A stretch of DNA of 39,708 bases from Bacteroidota bacterium (GCA_029558535.1 JAKQEK010000153.1:1-39708), one strand, 5' to 3'; counted from the stretch's first letter, positions 17,611 through 25,538 are shown. Numbers and translations: made by a program. The notes: generated from the sequence alone by a model not told the origin.

Positions 17611-18421
17611 ATATATTTATACTGTTTTTTAAAGATAAATAATCCATATCTCTTTCTTTTGGTAACAAAAAAGTTTGCTCATTGGACCATTCAGCTAAAT
17701 CATTCTTTATATAAAAATCCTTATTATTTTTTCTCATAATATTTATACTCGAGTTTAAAAAGTCTGTCCAATTAAATTTATCTTCATGTTTTTTAAAATG
17801 ATTTAACTTTCCAATTTTATAAGCATCAACATAGTCTTTAGTAATTTCCATTATTTCCAAAGACTGTTCTGGTATTATTACTGGTTCTATACTTGCCCAT
17901 GTTTTTATTCCAGATTCATGTATTATTTTTAAAGTTTCAAATCTATCATTTGGTATAGAACTATTTTTTTCCCACTTAATACTATCTTCTAAATTAGTAA
18001 ACGTTAGACTTCCACCTATTTGAATATTATCTCCAAATTTTTTAAATAAGTCCAAATCTTGTAATAAATTTTTTCCACCTTTACTTAAAATAGATACTGG
18101 AATATTGTATTCTAATAATATTTCAAGAACTCGTCTTGTTAGTTTGGTCTCATTGTTAAAGTGGGAATAAGGGTCTGTTAAAAAAGAGAGAAAAACCTGT
18201 TTTGAGGAATTTTTAAATTTTTTAGCAGAAGAAACAATCTCTTTTATTAGTTTACTTTCTTCTTTTATATACACCTCCGAATGTATGTAGTTGGAATTAA
18301 ATCTTTTCATCATCTTAGGAACATAACAGTACGCACAACCGTGGTCACATCCTTTGATATAATTCAATGCAAGTGGAGAGTATTCTCTTGCTGCTCCTTT
18401 TGGTTCATAAATTGCTGCCAT
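17603..18421 (-). CDS. Radical SAM protein (SPL/COG1533-like)
   Basis: 272 residues from ATG 18421 (MAAIYEP). An upstream in-frame ATG at 18451 would add ten poorly conserved-looking residues. Cys25, Cys29 and Cys32 (CDHGCAYC) form the CxxxCxxC site for a 4Fe-4S cluster that cleaves S-adenosylmethionine. LSFLTDPYSHF and KLTRRVLEILLEYNIPVSILSKGG match the DNA-repair-photolyase-like radical SAM group (COG1533). The substrate is unknown; DNA or nucleotide modification or repair is possible. It is the first gene after the probable late promoter and overlaps the small terminase gene, so it is co-expressed with packaging. Confidence 0.8.
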   Translation of the reverse strand: MAAIYEPKGAAREYSPLALNYIKGCDHGCAYCYVPKMMKRFNSNYIHSEVYIKEESKLIKEIVSSAKKFKNSSKQVFLSFLTDPYSHFNNETKLTRRVLEILLEYNIPVSILSKGGKNLLQDLDLFKKFGDNIQIGGSLTFTNLEDSIKWEKNSSIPNDRFETLKIIHESGIKTWASIEPVIIPEQSLEIMEITKDYVDAYKIGKLNHFKKHEDKFNWTDFLNSSINIMRKNNKDFYIKNDLAEWSNEQTFLLPKERDMDYLSLKNSINIYA

Positions 18422-18539
18422 AGTATTTTTTTTAATTGTGAATAATAACACAATTTATTCATTTTCAACTGATTATGCAAATCAAACCATAAATAATTCT
18501 TATTTTTTTTTGAAACTTTTCATTATTTGATAATAAATT

Positions 18540-18572
18540 CAAAAGTAATAATTTTTTTAATAAAAAAACAAA
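18540..18572 (-). promoter_or_regulatory. Probable late promoter
   Basis: On the minus strand TTTG (plus-strand CAAA at 18569-18572) is followed after 21 bp by TACTTTTG (18540-18547), a match to the Bacteroidota -33/-7 consensus. It lies in the very AT-rich 188-bp gap before the radical SAM and terminase genes and would drive the late operon. Confidence 0.6.
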
Positions 18573-18609
18573 CATAACGTCAATTTTATTAATTCCATAT
18601 TTATTATTT

Positions 18610-18999
18610 TTATCTTTCTAAAATTTCAATTTTGTAAATATTTTTAATCCACTTCTTTTTACGCTTGTAATCTCGTGTTCTGAAGCCTTTGGTATCTTCA
18701 ACGATGTAATTTCCTTTGTCGTCAATATATGTGAAGTCAGCAATGTATTTTTCAATCAACTTTCCATTAACGATTAATTCAAAAGGTACTTGCAATTTCA
18801 ATTCTGTGATGTGATTGTACTTTAACAGAAGTTGTAATTCTTTGTACCTTTTGCACTCTTTTATTGAATGAAATTTAACACCATCATATTCAATTATTGT
18901 AGAATTGTATTTGCTTTTTTTACATTGTTTAGCAACTACAATCTGTTCTTGAATGTGCTTAGGTAGTTTTGATATGTCTGATATTTTGAATCGCATCAA
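18610..18999 (-). CDS. DUF1064-family nuclease-like protein
   Basis: 129 residues. The layout FHSIKECKRYKELQLLLKYNHITELKLQVPFELIVNGK...YIADFTYIDDKGNYIVEDTKGF matches DUF1064 (PF06356), a phage PD-(D/E)XK-type fold: Glu in KECKRYKEL, Asp in YIADF, then E-D-x-K in VEDTKG. Such proteins are thought to act as endonucleases or Holliday-junction resolvases. It starts inside the stop of the upstream small gene and ends the early block just before the late promoter. Confidence 0.75.
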   Translation of the reverse strand: MMRFKISDISKLPKHIQEQIVVAKQCKKSKYNSTIIEYDGVKFHSIKECKRYKELQLLLKYNHITELKLQVPFELIVNGKLIEKYIADFTYIDDKGNYIVEDTKGFRTRDYKRKKKWIKNIYKIEILER

Positions 19000-19199
19000 A
19001 AAGGGCAGTATTTTTTATTTTCGTTAATTTTTTCTTGTGCTATTAATTTAGGCAAATCACGTTCTATTTTTTCTCGAAAAGCTTTACGCATAAATGTTGT
19101 AGGTTTAACTCTTAGTTTTTTAAGTTCCTTCAAAAGCAATAAATCATCATCGCTCAAACGTATTCTATATGAGTTACTTAGCTTCATTTGTGCGTACAT
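18996..19199 (-). CDS. Small helical/RHH-like protein
   Basis: 67 residues from ATG 19199 (MYAQMKLSN). The in-frame extension to 19331 would run through the edge of the cassette array and into the methyltransferase gene, so I reject it. SYRIRLSDDDLLLLKELKKLRVKPTTFMRKAFREKIERDL has the strand-helix-helix pattern of ribbon-helix-helix DNA-binding proteins. It lies at the downstream edge of the array. Confidence 0.6.
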   Translation of the reverse strand: MYAQMKLSNSYRIRLSDDDLLLLKELKKLRVKPTTFMRKAFREKIERDLPKLIAQEKINENKKYCPF

Positions 19200-19227
19200 T
19201 TTGTTCGCATATATTGGAGTTATAGGC
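19156..19227 (-). repeat. attC-like site S0 (array end, weak)
   Basis: The clear half is GTTATAGGC at 19219-19227, the exact complement of GCCTATAAC at 20442. A possible partner arm is AAC at 19157 with a 6-bp inner match (CTATATG against CATATAT). It overlaps the 5' end of the 67-residue gene. Probably a truncated or inactive terminal site. Confidence 0.4.
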
Positions 19228-19312
19228 AAGCGGGCGGACGTGCTTCGATTGAGCATTTGGGTAGAAAAAAGGTTTAAAAAATTTCCCTCCCTCTTTGTCT
19301 GCTCCGCAGCCA

Positions 19313-20383
19313 TTAAAGTTTTGCTAACCATTGTTCATATACTTGTTTTGCAATTTGTGCAGTCATTACAGGTGGCACACTCATTCCAACCAAATAAACC
19401 ACTTTGTTTGTTTTAAAATCATAGTCCATTGGATAGCTTCCAGCCATTTTAGTTTCATCATCAAATAAAGTCCTTTCAATCTCATAATCATAAGGCAATC
19501 CATTTGCTCTAATTGTTGGCAATACTTTATCAGGTGCAGTTTTTACTTCATTAAAATAGCTTCCTTTTGGGTGGTTTTCACTCATTGCATTTCCGGGCGT
19601 TGTTAGCTTCCAATAATGGCTTATCATTTTACTCAATCCAATAGCACTTTCATTGCCTTGTGTTTGCCTTATTTCTTTGTATGGTATTTCAGGCTCATTA
19701 AATTCTAAATTCAATTCAGGTGCTATTGTAAATAAATCAACACTTTTCAAAAAGGGTGTTGCAATATCTTTTCTCATTGCTATAAAAAACACTCTTTCTC
19801 TTTTTTGTGGCACTCCCATTTTTGAAGCATCTAACAACCAATGTTGCACATAATATCCTGCAAGGTCAAATTCTCTGTAAATTTTCCTTACATATTCCTT
19901 TGCTTCTCCTACCAATAAGCCTTTCACATTTTCAGCTATTACTACTTTTGGTTGCAGTTTTTTAGCCAAGTCTATAAAATCAAAGAAAAGATTATCCAGT
20001 ATTTGTTCTGCTTGTCCTTCTCTAAATTTCTTTTCTTTGCCCCAGTCCTTTTCCCTGTTACCAGCCATTGAAAAACTACTGCAAGGTGGTGAACCATCCA
20101 AAATATCCAATTCATACAATTCTTGAGGCAAGTCATCACGAAGTTTGAAAGTTTGTATCGGCTCTAAATAGGCGTATTTAGGGTTGTGATTTGCCTTGTA
20201 TGCTTCAATCATTTTAGGGTCAATCTCGTTGCATCCTAATACATCAAATCCAGCTAATTTGTAGCCCATTGTTGAACCACCACCACAAGCAAAACAGGAA
20301 AATACTTTGCCTTTGTCTTTGGTAAATACTGCATCTTTTAAAGTCCATTTGTATGGAAAATTATGTTTTTTGCCCTCGCTCAT
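19313..20383 (-). CDS. DNA (cytosine-5) methyltransferase
   Basis: 356 residues. Motif I is FACGGGSTMGYKLAGFD (about 31-47). Motif IV is GSPPCSSFS with the catalytic Cys at 101 (PCSSFS replaces the usual PCQSFS). Motif VI is ENVKG (about 150), motif VIII is QKRERVFFIA (about 195), and motif X is near the C-terminus (PPVMTAQIAKQVYEQW). It transfers a methyl group to C5 of cytosine, probably to hide phage DNA from restriction; no cognate endonuclease is nearby. It is the last cassette of the array; its stop lies 86 bp from the site edge, further than in its neighbours. Confidence 0.92.
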   Translation of the reverse strand: MSEGKKHNFPYKWTLKDAVFTKDKGKVFSCFACGGGSTMGYKLAGFDVLGCNEIDPKMIEAYKANHNPKYAYLEPIQTFKLRDDLPQELYELDILDGSPPCSSFSMAGNREKDWGKEKKFREGQAEQILDNLFFDFIDLAKKLQPKVVIAENVKGLLVGEAKEYVRKIYREFDLAGYYVQHWLLDASKMGVPQKRERVFFIAMRKDIATPFLKSVDLFTIAPELNLEFNEPEIPYKEIRQTQGNESAIGLSKMISHYWKLTTPGNAMSENHPKGSYFNEVKTAPDKVLPTIRANGLPYDYEIERTLFDDETKMAGSYPMDYDFKTNKVVYLVGMSVPPVMTAQIAKQVYEQWLAKL

Positions 20384-20441
20384 TTTTTAAAACTTTTTTT
20401 GTTCGTATTTCTATTTAACTTTTGTACTGAAAATCCCGCCA

Positions 20442-20578
20442 GCCTATAACACGTGTTTTGTGCTATGTGGGCAGACGTGGTAATATCAGAGTTTGTACCT
20501 CTAATTGGCTTTTGTGCAAGGTTGAAAGCGTAGTGCATTAAATCCCACACAGCACAAAGCACCTTAACGTTATATGAT
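20442..20578 (-). repeat. attC-like site S1
   Basis: Ends GCCTATAAC (20442) and GTTATATGAT (20569). The inner arms TGTTTTGTGCTATGTGGG and CCCACACAGCACAAAGCA pair with few mismatches. The loop shares GGGCAGACGTG with S14 and, more loosely, with S5 and the S0 flank. Confidence 0.8.
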
Positions 20579-20581
20579 AGC

Positions 20582-20806
20582 TTAGCCAACGATTACGATT
20601 GGAGAAACAGAGCGACCATCTTCTGCTAATTTTAATTTTCCGCTTGATAAAAAAGAAACAAGCGTTTCAATATTATCAAATTCCTTTATTATTTCTTCAT
20701 CCCAAAACTCTCTTAATATACCAGAGCCATCTGCATTTATTTCTAATGTTGTAGATATGTTATTTCTCTCTTCAAATTCATTCATTAATTTTAAAGTATT
20801 TTCCAT
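20582..20806 (-). CDS. Cassette protein of unknown function
   Basis: 74 residues from the ATG giving MENTLKLMNEF. A TTG-initiated extension to 20836 would run into site S2, so I reject it. Acidic, with LEINADGSGILREFWDEEIIKEF. The stop is 3 bp from the edge of S1. One gene, one site, about 380 bp in total: a typical small cassette. Function unknown. Confidence 0.65.
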   Translation of the reverse strand: MENTLKLMNEFEERNNISTTLEINADGSGILREFWDEEIIKEFDNIETLVSFLSSGKLKLAEDGRSVSPIVIVG

Positions 20807-20824
20807 TTTTCTAAATTTAAAGCC

Positions 20825-20961
20825 ATCATATAACAACGGTTATACAATAGTTGGGTTAATTGTTTAATTTAAAATCTTTTTTGTACTTTTAAAATCTGTG
20901 ATTAATCGAAAGTAAAGGAGTACTAACCCCAACCATCGTATAGCCGTCAAACGTTATAAGC
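20825..20961 (-). repeat. attC-like site S2
   Basis: Ends ATCATATAAC (20825) and GTTATAAGC (20953). The arms ACGGTTATACAATAGTTGGG and CCCCAACCATCGTATAGCCG pair with G-T-type differences. AAC-side spacers are about 1 and 5 bases, the same asymmetry as the other sites. Confidence 0.8.
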
Positions 20962-20967
20962 AAGCTG

Positions 20968-21792
20968 CTACGTTCCTGCTTCACTTGACAATTCCGTTTC
21001 AAAAGAATTAAAAAAAAGCCCACCGCACTCTTTAATACGAGTTTCGATAATCTTACAATACTCTTCTGAAATTTCACTGCCTATATAATTTCTGTTTGTT
21101 TGAACACATATTTTTGCTACTGTTCCACTTCCCATAAAGCAATCATAAACCAAATCACCTTCATTGCTCCAAGTCGTTATGTGGTCATTTGCCAATGCTT
21201 CTGGAAACGGTGCAGGATGTCCAGTTTTTTCACGTCCAAGTGTGTAAGCAAAAATATTTGGTGCAATCTTATTTTCTTTGGTTGCTTTAAATTCGGTTTC
21301 GTCATACAATCTCATAGCGTGTTTTGAGCCGTGATTTTGTCTGCGTTCTAATCCATATTTTTCAACCTTTCCAGCTTGTTTGCAAGGTATCATTATTGGA
21401 TTAAATGTTTTCGGCTTTCCTTTGCTTAAAATAAACATAAACTCAAATGATTGCTCATATCGGTTATGTGTCAATGGCACATAGTTTACTTTTTGGTAAA
21501 TCATTGTATCGTGCAAATTAAATCCTATCTCTTTAAAAAATAATGCTTGCTTAAATGATGTTCCGCTTTCACTTCCATTCATTGTGGCATCTCCAACAAC
21601 CCAAACAACTACACCGCCTTGTTTAGTAATTCTAAATAACTCTTTAGCAATTTCTTCAAATGCAAATGAATAACCTTTGTATTCTCGTAAGTTATCATAA
21701 GGCGGTGAAGTAACCGTTAAGTCAATGAAATTATCGGGCATTTTAGCCATCGTATCAAGGCAATTCTCGTTATATATTTTATTTATTTCCAT
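20968..21792 (-). CDS. DNA methyltransferase, N4/N6 beta-type (TSPPY)
   Basis: 274 residues. The catalytic motif IV is TSPPY at residues 28-32. Motif I lies near the C-terminus (DLVYDCFMGSGTVAKICVQTNRNYIGSEI, about 215-245), the order of the beta class; the PxPFPEAL segment is also typical. It methylates an exocyclic amino group of adenine or cytosine. No restriction partner is seen. The stop is 6 bp from site S2 and the gene is alone in its cassette. Confidence 0.9.
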   Translation of the reverse strand: MEINKIYNENCLDTMAKMPDNFIDLTVTSPPYDNLREYKGYSFAFEEIAKELFRITKQGGVVVWVVGDATMNGSESGTSFKQALFFKEIGFNLHDTMIYQKVNYVPLTHNRYEQSFEFMFILSKGKPKTFNPIMIPCKQAGKVEKYGLERRQNHGSKHAMRLYDETEFKATKENKIAPNIFAYTLGREKTGHPAPFPEALANDHITTWSNEGDLVYDCFMGSGTVAKICVQTNRNYIGSEISEEYCKIIETRIKECGGLFFNSFETELSSEAGT

Positions 21793-21859
21793 CCCTCTTT
21801 TTTTTTAATTCTTTTGTTTAGTGCTTCGATTTAAGTTTTTCGGTAATCAACCGCAGCCA

Positions 21860-21947
21860 GCTTATAACACGGGTTTGGCAAAATGGCTTTCCGACACACA
21901 AGCCAACGCACAAAAGCCACTTCGCCAAGCCCCAAACTGTTATAAGC
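21860..21947 (-). repeat. attC-like site S3
   Basis: Ends GCTTATAAC (21860) and GTTATAAGC (21939). Arms AACACGGGTTTGGC and GCCAAGCCCCAAACTGTT. At 88 bp it is the shortest site. The arms are nearly the same as in S5 and S6, suggesting one source array. Confidence 0.82.
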
Positions 21948-21952
21948 AAGTG

Positions 21953-22756
21953 CTACATTTCGTTTCCAAAGAGAGTTACTACCTGTAAATCTTTTTCTTT
22001 TCTTTTTTCTTCCCACGCTTTTTTAATGCGTTCTTCGGAAATTTTATAATAATTTTCATCAAGTTCAAACCCAATAAAGTTTCTGTTTAAATTAACAGCA
22101 GCAACACCACAAGCACCAGCACCCATTGTAAAATCTAATACTGTATCGCCTTCATTTGAATAGGTTTTAATTAAATACTCATTTAACTCAATAGGCTTTT
22201 GTGTTGGGTGCAAACCGCTTTTATCTTTAGTTAAGTTATTTATTACCTTTATGTCGGTTAAAAGCATTTTTGGGTAACCATATTCACTACTATTATCATT
22301 CCAAGTTAATTGACTTCCGCCTGTTGTGTCTGTTGAGTGCGTCTTACCTTTGTTTTTTTCGGATAGAACACCTTTTGTGTTTTTACGAGTTGGTTGTGGG
22401 TTGTAAGTCGGCGATTGTTTATAAAACACACTTATAATTTCGTAATTCTTTAAGGGCATTTTCTTTGCCATCATTGGGTTGCTTACTCTTTTTTTATCCC
22501 AAATCCAATCATACTTAAACTCATTCATATTACTCATTCGCAAGTTGCTACTAAATGGTTCGCTCCCAAATAAAAGTATAGCACCATTGTCTTTTCTAAT
22601 TCGTTTAAGTTGTTCCCACATTAAATCAAATGGAATAACACTATCCCATTTACAAGCTGTTGTTCCATAAGGAATATCACACAAAACAAAATCAACACTT
22701 CCATTTGGTATTTCTTTCATTAACTCTAAGCAGTTGCCTTGTTTTAAATTTATCAT
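21953..22756 (-). CDS. DNA methyltransferase, beta-type (DIPY), adenine-N6 likely
   Basis: 267 residues. Motif IV is DIPY at residues 27-30. The AdoMet-binding motif is near the C-terminus (TVLDFTMGAGACGVAAVNLNRNFIGFEL), with HPTQKPIEL before it, as in phage and plasmid orphan adenine methyltransferases. TMGAGAC departs slightly from the usual GxGT form. The stop is 5 bp from site S3. With its two neighbours it gives the phage three unlike methyltransferases in adjacent cassettes (with one small unknown between). Confidence 0.88.
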   Translation of the reverse strand: MINLKQGNCLELMKEIPNGSVDFVLCDIPYGTTACKWDSVIPFDLMWEQLKRIRKDNGAILLFGSEPFSSNLRMSNMNEFKYDWIWDKKRVSNPMMAKKMPLKNYEIISVFYKQSPTYNPQPTRKNTKGVLSEKNKGKTHSTDTTGGSQLTWNDNSSEYGYPKMLLTDIKVINNLTKDKSGLHPTQKPIELNEYLIKTYSNEGDTVLDFTMGAGACGVAAVNLNRNFIGFELDENYYKISEERIKKAWEEKRKEKDLQVVTLFGNEM

Positions 22757-22856
22757 ATTCTGTTTTTAATTTATTTTTTATTTTCCCCACCGCACAAAAA
22801 AGAAAAGAAAAAGGTTTTGTCTTTCAAATCAAGTCCTGTGCTATAATACCGCACCA

Positions 22857-22993
22857 GCTTATAACAGCGTGTATATGCAAGTGGCGGTATTGTGGTTTAT
22901 TCAACATTTGTTCTTCTAACTTACATTTGTGGTATATTCAAGTTTTATGTTTCAAATCGCCACCTGACATATACACGCAAAACGTTATGCGTA
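22857..22993 (-). repeat. attC-like site S4
   Basis: Ends GCTTATAAC (22857) and GTTATGCGTA (22984). Arms GCGTGTATATGCAAGTGGCG and CGCCACCTGACATATACACG; the second carries two extra, bulged bases. One of the best stems of the set. Confidence 0.85.
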
Positions 22994-22996
22994 ATT

Positions 22997-23524
22997 TTAG
23001 GACAGACCTCGTAAATGTTCGGCATCTTGTGGAGTTCCTGCGAAATTGATATATCGAAACCAATTGATTTTATCTTCATCAGTAAATTTATTTCCATAAT
23101 CTTCATTTACGATGTAGTAAGGAAACATAAAACCTGCAATTACTCTTTGATAATCTTCGGGCAAATCTTTGTAAAAATAATTTATAGTATCAATTATCAA
23201 CCCAAATTCACCTTTGTAAAAACCAATCATTGCAGATAGCCTTTGTTTGCCATCTATTACTTGGTAAGTTCCTTTTATATCTTCTTTTTCAGAAACTACA
23301 TTTAACATTGCCATTCTTGGTATGTGTCTATTCATTAAAATAGACCATATCAACTCTCTTTTTTGGTCAATAGTCCAAACGTAATCTCTTTGTAAATTTC
23401 TTCCTTTAGTTGGCAAATAAACATCAAAGTCAATATTGCAATTTTCAGCAAAAAACTTAATGCTACTATTTATTTCCTGTGGATGAAATCTTAAAACTGT
23501 TCTTAACTCTCTTATTGTTTTCAT
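22997..23524 (-). CDS. DUF262 (GmrSD N-terminal-like) protein
   Basis: 175 residues, a single DUF262 domain: LQRDYVWTIDQKRELIWSIL at 44-63 and the hallmark DGKQRL at 91-96, related to the DGQQR nucleotide site of the ParB/Srx fold. In full-length GmrSD and similar defence proteins this domain is joined to a nuclease; here the nuclease half is absent. It could be a regulator, a decoy against such systems, or a nucleotide-dependent modifier. The stop is 3 bp from site S4. Confidence 0.8.
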   Translation of the reverse strand: MKTIRELRTVLRFHPQEINSSIKFFAENCNIDFDVYLPTKGRNLQRDYVWTIDQKRELIWSILMNRHIPRMAMLNVVSEKEDIKGTYQVIDGKQRLSAMIGFYKGEFGLIIDTINYFYKDLPEDYQRVIAGFMFPYYIVNEDYGNKFTDEDKINWFRYINFAGTPQDAEHLRGLS

Positions 23525-23555
23525 TGTTATTAATTTAAAATTCGTGATAAAAAAC

Positions 23556-23653
23556 TACGCATAACACGGGTTTGGCAAAAGTGGGCAGACACATCCTGCT
23601 AAAATTGAGCATCCTACAAGCCCACCTTCGCCAAGCCCGAAACCGTTATGGGA
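23556..23653 (-). repeat. attC-like site S5
   Basis: Ends TACGCATAAC (23556) and GTTATGGGA (23645). Arms CGGGTTTGGCAAAAGTGGGC and GCCCACCTTCGCCAAGCCCG; the second has one extra base that would bulge out, as in true attC extrahelical bases. Confidence 0.85.
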
Positions 23654-23683
23654 AATTTTAAAAACCTTTTCCCAACGCACTGT

Positions 23684-24229
23684 TTAACGGACATAAGCAA
23701 CAAATTCAGAACCTCTATTGCAAAATGATTTTACCATTGAGCAAACCAAACCGAAAGACATACCTGAATGCCCTTGTCCTTCAATTATTTCTTTTGCTTT
23801 GTCCAATTCGCAACCTGCATTTAATTCTTTTACAATATCAAGTGTTGCTCCAAGTTCCATTCCTTGATACAAATCATCTAAGCGAATTGGAACGCATTTA
23901 GCCCATTTTTCGTGATATTGTTCATCAAGTATTGCATTGCCCTTTTCAATCCAGTCCTTTGCTAATTCAGGTATGGCTTCTTTGTGCTTTTTTTGTTCCT
24001 CTTTGTATTTGTCATTTTCGGCTTTACGTTCAGCATCAAATTCGGATTTTGTTTTACCTGTAATCTTTTTGTAAGCACTATCCACATTGTCAATATCAGA
24101 GTATAACTTTTGTCCGTTAAACTCACCATAAACTAATTCACCACGTTCTTTAAATCGTGCTAAATCTTGCATTGCTCTTTCGATGCTATCTCCTGCACCA
24201 AATTCAATTTTTCTGTAATTCGTTTCCAT
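23684..24229 (-). CDS. Cassette protein of unknown function
   Basis: 181 residues, helical and charged in the middle (DAERKAENDKYKEEQKKHKEA), with a C-terminal domain containing LYQGMELGATLDIVKELNAG and SGMSFGLVCSMVKSF. No catalytic motif recognised. It is the only gene between S5 and S6, and its stop lies 30 bp from S5. Confidence 0.65.
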   Translation of the reverse strand: METNYRKIEFGAGDSIERAMQDLARFKERGELVYGEFNGQKLYSDIDNVDSAYKKITGKTKSEFDAERKAENDKYKEEQKKHKEAIPELAKDWIEKGNAILDEQYHEKWAKCVPIRLDDLYQGMELGATLDIVKELNAGCELDKAKEIIEGQGHSGMSFGLVCSMVKSFCNRGSEFVAYVR

Positions 24230-24277
24230 TTTTTTAATTTGTCTTTAAATGCCTACCCTAAAAGGTTTTTAAAACTA

Positions 24278-24380
24278 TCCCATAACACGGGTTTGGCGTA
24301 ATGCCGCCAGATAGTTTAGTGCTAAAATTTAAAGTTCGAGCAAGGTGGCACTAACGCCAAGCCCGAAACCGTTAGGTGCA
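24278..24380 (-). repeat. attC-like site S6
   Basis: Ends TCCCATAAC (24278) and GTTAGGTGCA (24371). GTTAGGT fits the classical GTTRRRY consensus exactly. Arms AACACGGGTTTGGCGT and ACGCCAAGCCCGAAACCGTT. Confidence 0.87.
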
Positions 24381-24384
24381 ATGC

Positions 24385-24645
24385 CTAAACCAGCCTTTCG
24401 ATACTTTTATAGCATTCCTTAATTTCGCTTATATGCTCTTCCAAGTATTTATCAAATGAACCTTCACCACCAAATATTTCATCAAGCCTTTCAGATACTT
24501 TGCCTGTAAATGAAGTCCACATATCTTCCTTGCTGCTTTCAGGTTCATAAATAACTACAAGGTGGTTGCTTTGATTATAGTGTAGAACCATAGTAGCATA
24601 AGCGGTTAATTTGTTGGCCGCATATAAGCGAAATTTGCTACTCAT
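24385..24645 (-). CDS. Cassette protein of unknown function
   Basis: 86 residues from ATG 24645 (MSSKFRLYAANKLTAYATM). The frame is open up to an ATG at 24726, but that part lies in the body of site S7, and the cassette itself would start near 24675. The C-terminus is helical and acidic (FDKYLEEHISEIKECYKSIERL). The stop is 4 bp from S6. Whether the 27-residue N-terminal extension is translated is uncertain. Confidence 0.6.
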   Translation of the reverse strand: MSSKFRLYAANKLTAYATMVLHYNQSNHLVVIYEPESSKEDMWTSFTGKVSERLDEIFGGEGSFDKYLEEHISEIKECYKSIERLV

Positions 24646-24666
24646 AGCACCATATTCGTATGGCAC

Positions 24667-24805
24667 TGCACCTAACACAGTATTTGCGTCAGTGGCGGTT
24701 TTGTTCTTCGATTTAACTTTTGTCATAATATTTAATTTTAGTGTTTCAATTTAACTTTAGTGGTTCAATGCGCCACCGAACGCAAATACTCGGCACGTTA
24801 TAAAC
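24667..24805 (-). repeat. attC-like site S7
   Basis: Ends TGCACCTAAC (24667; complement of S6's GTTAGGTGCA) and GTTATAAAC (24797). Arms CAGTATTTGCGTCAGTGGCG and CGCCACCGAACGCAAATACT. The loop contains the possible upstream start of the preceding gene. Confidence 0.82.
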
Positions 24806-24980
24806 AAGTGGTGGAACGATGAGCAACTTCGTTAACATCTACTCTCTCACAGAGAAGCTACCTCTCCGTCTAAGTATCTGCTACTTCCACCACCAGGTGT
24901 TAATGAATTGAGTTGTACACCTCGCATCAAAACCGTTAGCCAAATTCCCCTACTTCTCATACACAAGTACCGTTGTATGC
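24797..24980 (-). repeat. Scrambled attC remnants (S8 zone)
   Basis: Three GTT cores (24797 GTTATAAAC, 24935 GTTAGCC, 24972 GTTGTATGC) occur within 184 bp with no gene between them. GTTGTATGC is the exact complement of GCATACAAC at 26113, so it bounds the next cassette. Short inverted pieces remain (AGTGGTGGAA with TTCCACCAC). This is probably the product of cassette loss or fusion of site halves. I see no coding region in 24646-25017. Confidence 0.55.
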
Positions 24981-25017
24981 AAGTGCTACGAAAGTACTAA
25001 CATTGAATATTTCGTTT

Positions 25018-25305
25018 TTAAATATTATCGTAAATCGGCTCATATAAATCTGGTTGCTTTAAATAATAATTATCTGTATAAATTGTAGCAAGTTCGTGAT
25101 TCCCTCTCCAATCAATAGAACCAGTTTTTTTATTTCTAAATGCTTTAATTTTTAAATCTAACCATCCTATTGAGTTGCTAAATTCAGGAAACCTATGTAC
25201 CCCATTTTCGTCTTTTATTACCTTTGATTTTACAATATTGCCATTTTTTAATACTGCAATAAATTCAAAACCTTCTTTATTTGGAAGTAATGATAAATTT
25301 TTCAT
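25018..25305 (-). CDS. Cassette protein of unknown function
   Basis: 95 residues, beta-rich (FEFIAVLKNGNIVKSKVIKDENG), with GWLDLKIKAF and IDWRGNHELATIYTDNYYL. Last gene of a three-gene cassette (25018-26061) between the S8 zone and S9. No family recognised. Confidence 0.6.
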   Translation of the reverse strand: MKNLSLLPNKEGFEFIAVLKNGNIVKSKVIKDENGVHRFPEFSNSIGWLDLKIKAFRNKKTGSIDWRGNHELATIYTDNYYLKQPDLYEPIYDNI

Positions 25306-25334
25306 AAATTTTCTATTTCTTTTTTAACTGCTTT

Positions 25335-25538
25335 TCAAAAATTCTTACGCAAATGACAATCATATAAATCAAAACTATCACATTCCGATATAATGTCATT
25401 GAGATAAACTAAAGTGCATTGTTTGGCTAAATAAATTTCATCTTCCTGAACTAAATGATTATATACATCTGCTTTTCTTATATGCGTTCTGTATTTGTTC
25501 AGCAACTCCTCTGCTTTTTCTTTTGTTGGGTTTTTCAT
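25335..25538 (-). CDS. Small cassette protein of unknown function
   Basis: 67 residues, helical, with three Cys near the C-terminus (KQCTLVY, SECDSFDLYDC). It starts 1 bp after the stop of the 173-residue gene, implying coupled translation. Function unknown. Confidence 0.6.
   Translation of the reverse strand: MKNPTKEKAEELLNKYRTHIRKADVYNHLVQEDEIYLAKQCTLVYLNDIISECDSFDLYDCHLRKNF

Noticed and set aside
18996..19331. Longer form of the small RHH-like protein from 19331
   Set aside because: The extra 44 residues run through the array edge and overlap the end of the methyltransferase gene; the ATG at 19199 fits better.
20380..20589. 69-residue minus-strand open frame
   Set aside because: It is the body of attC-like site S1 read as protein; the palindrome and flanking gene stops explain it.
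21831..22016. 61-residue minus-strand open frame
   Set aside because: Covers site S3 and the C-terminal end of a methyltransferase in another frame.
20968..22756. Restriction-modification systems
   Set aside because: Methyltransferases are clear, but no neighbouring protein shows a restriction nuclease motif; they are treated as orphan enzymes.
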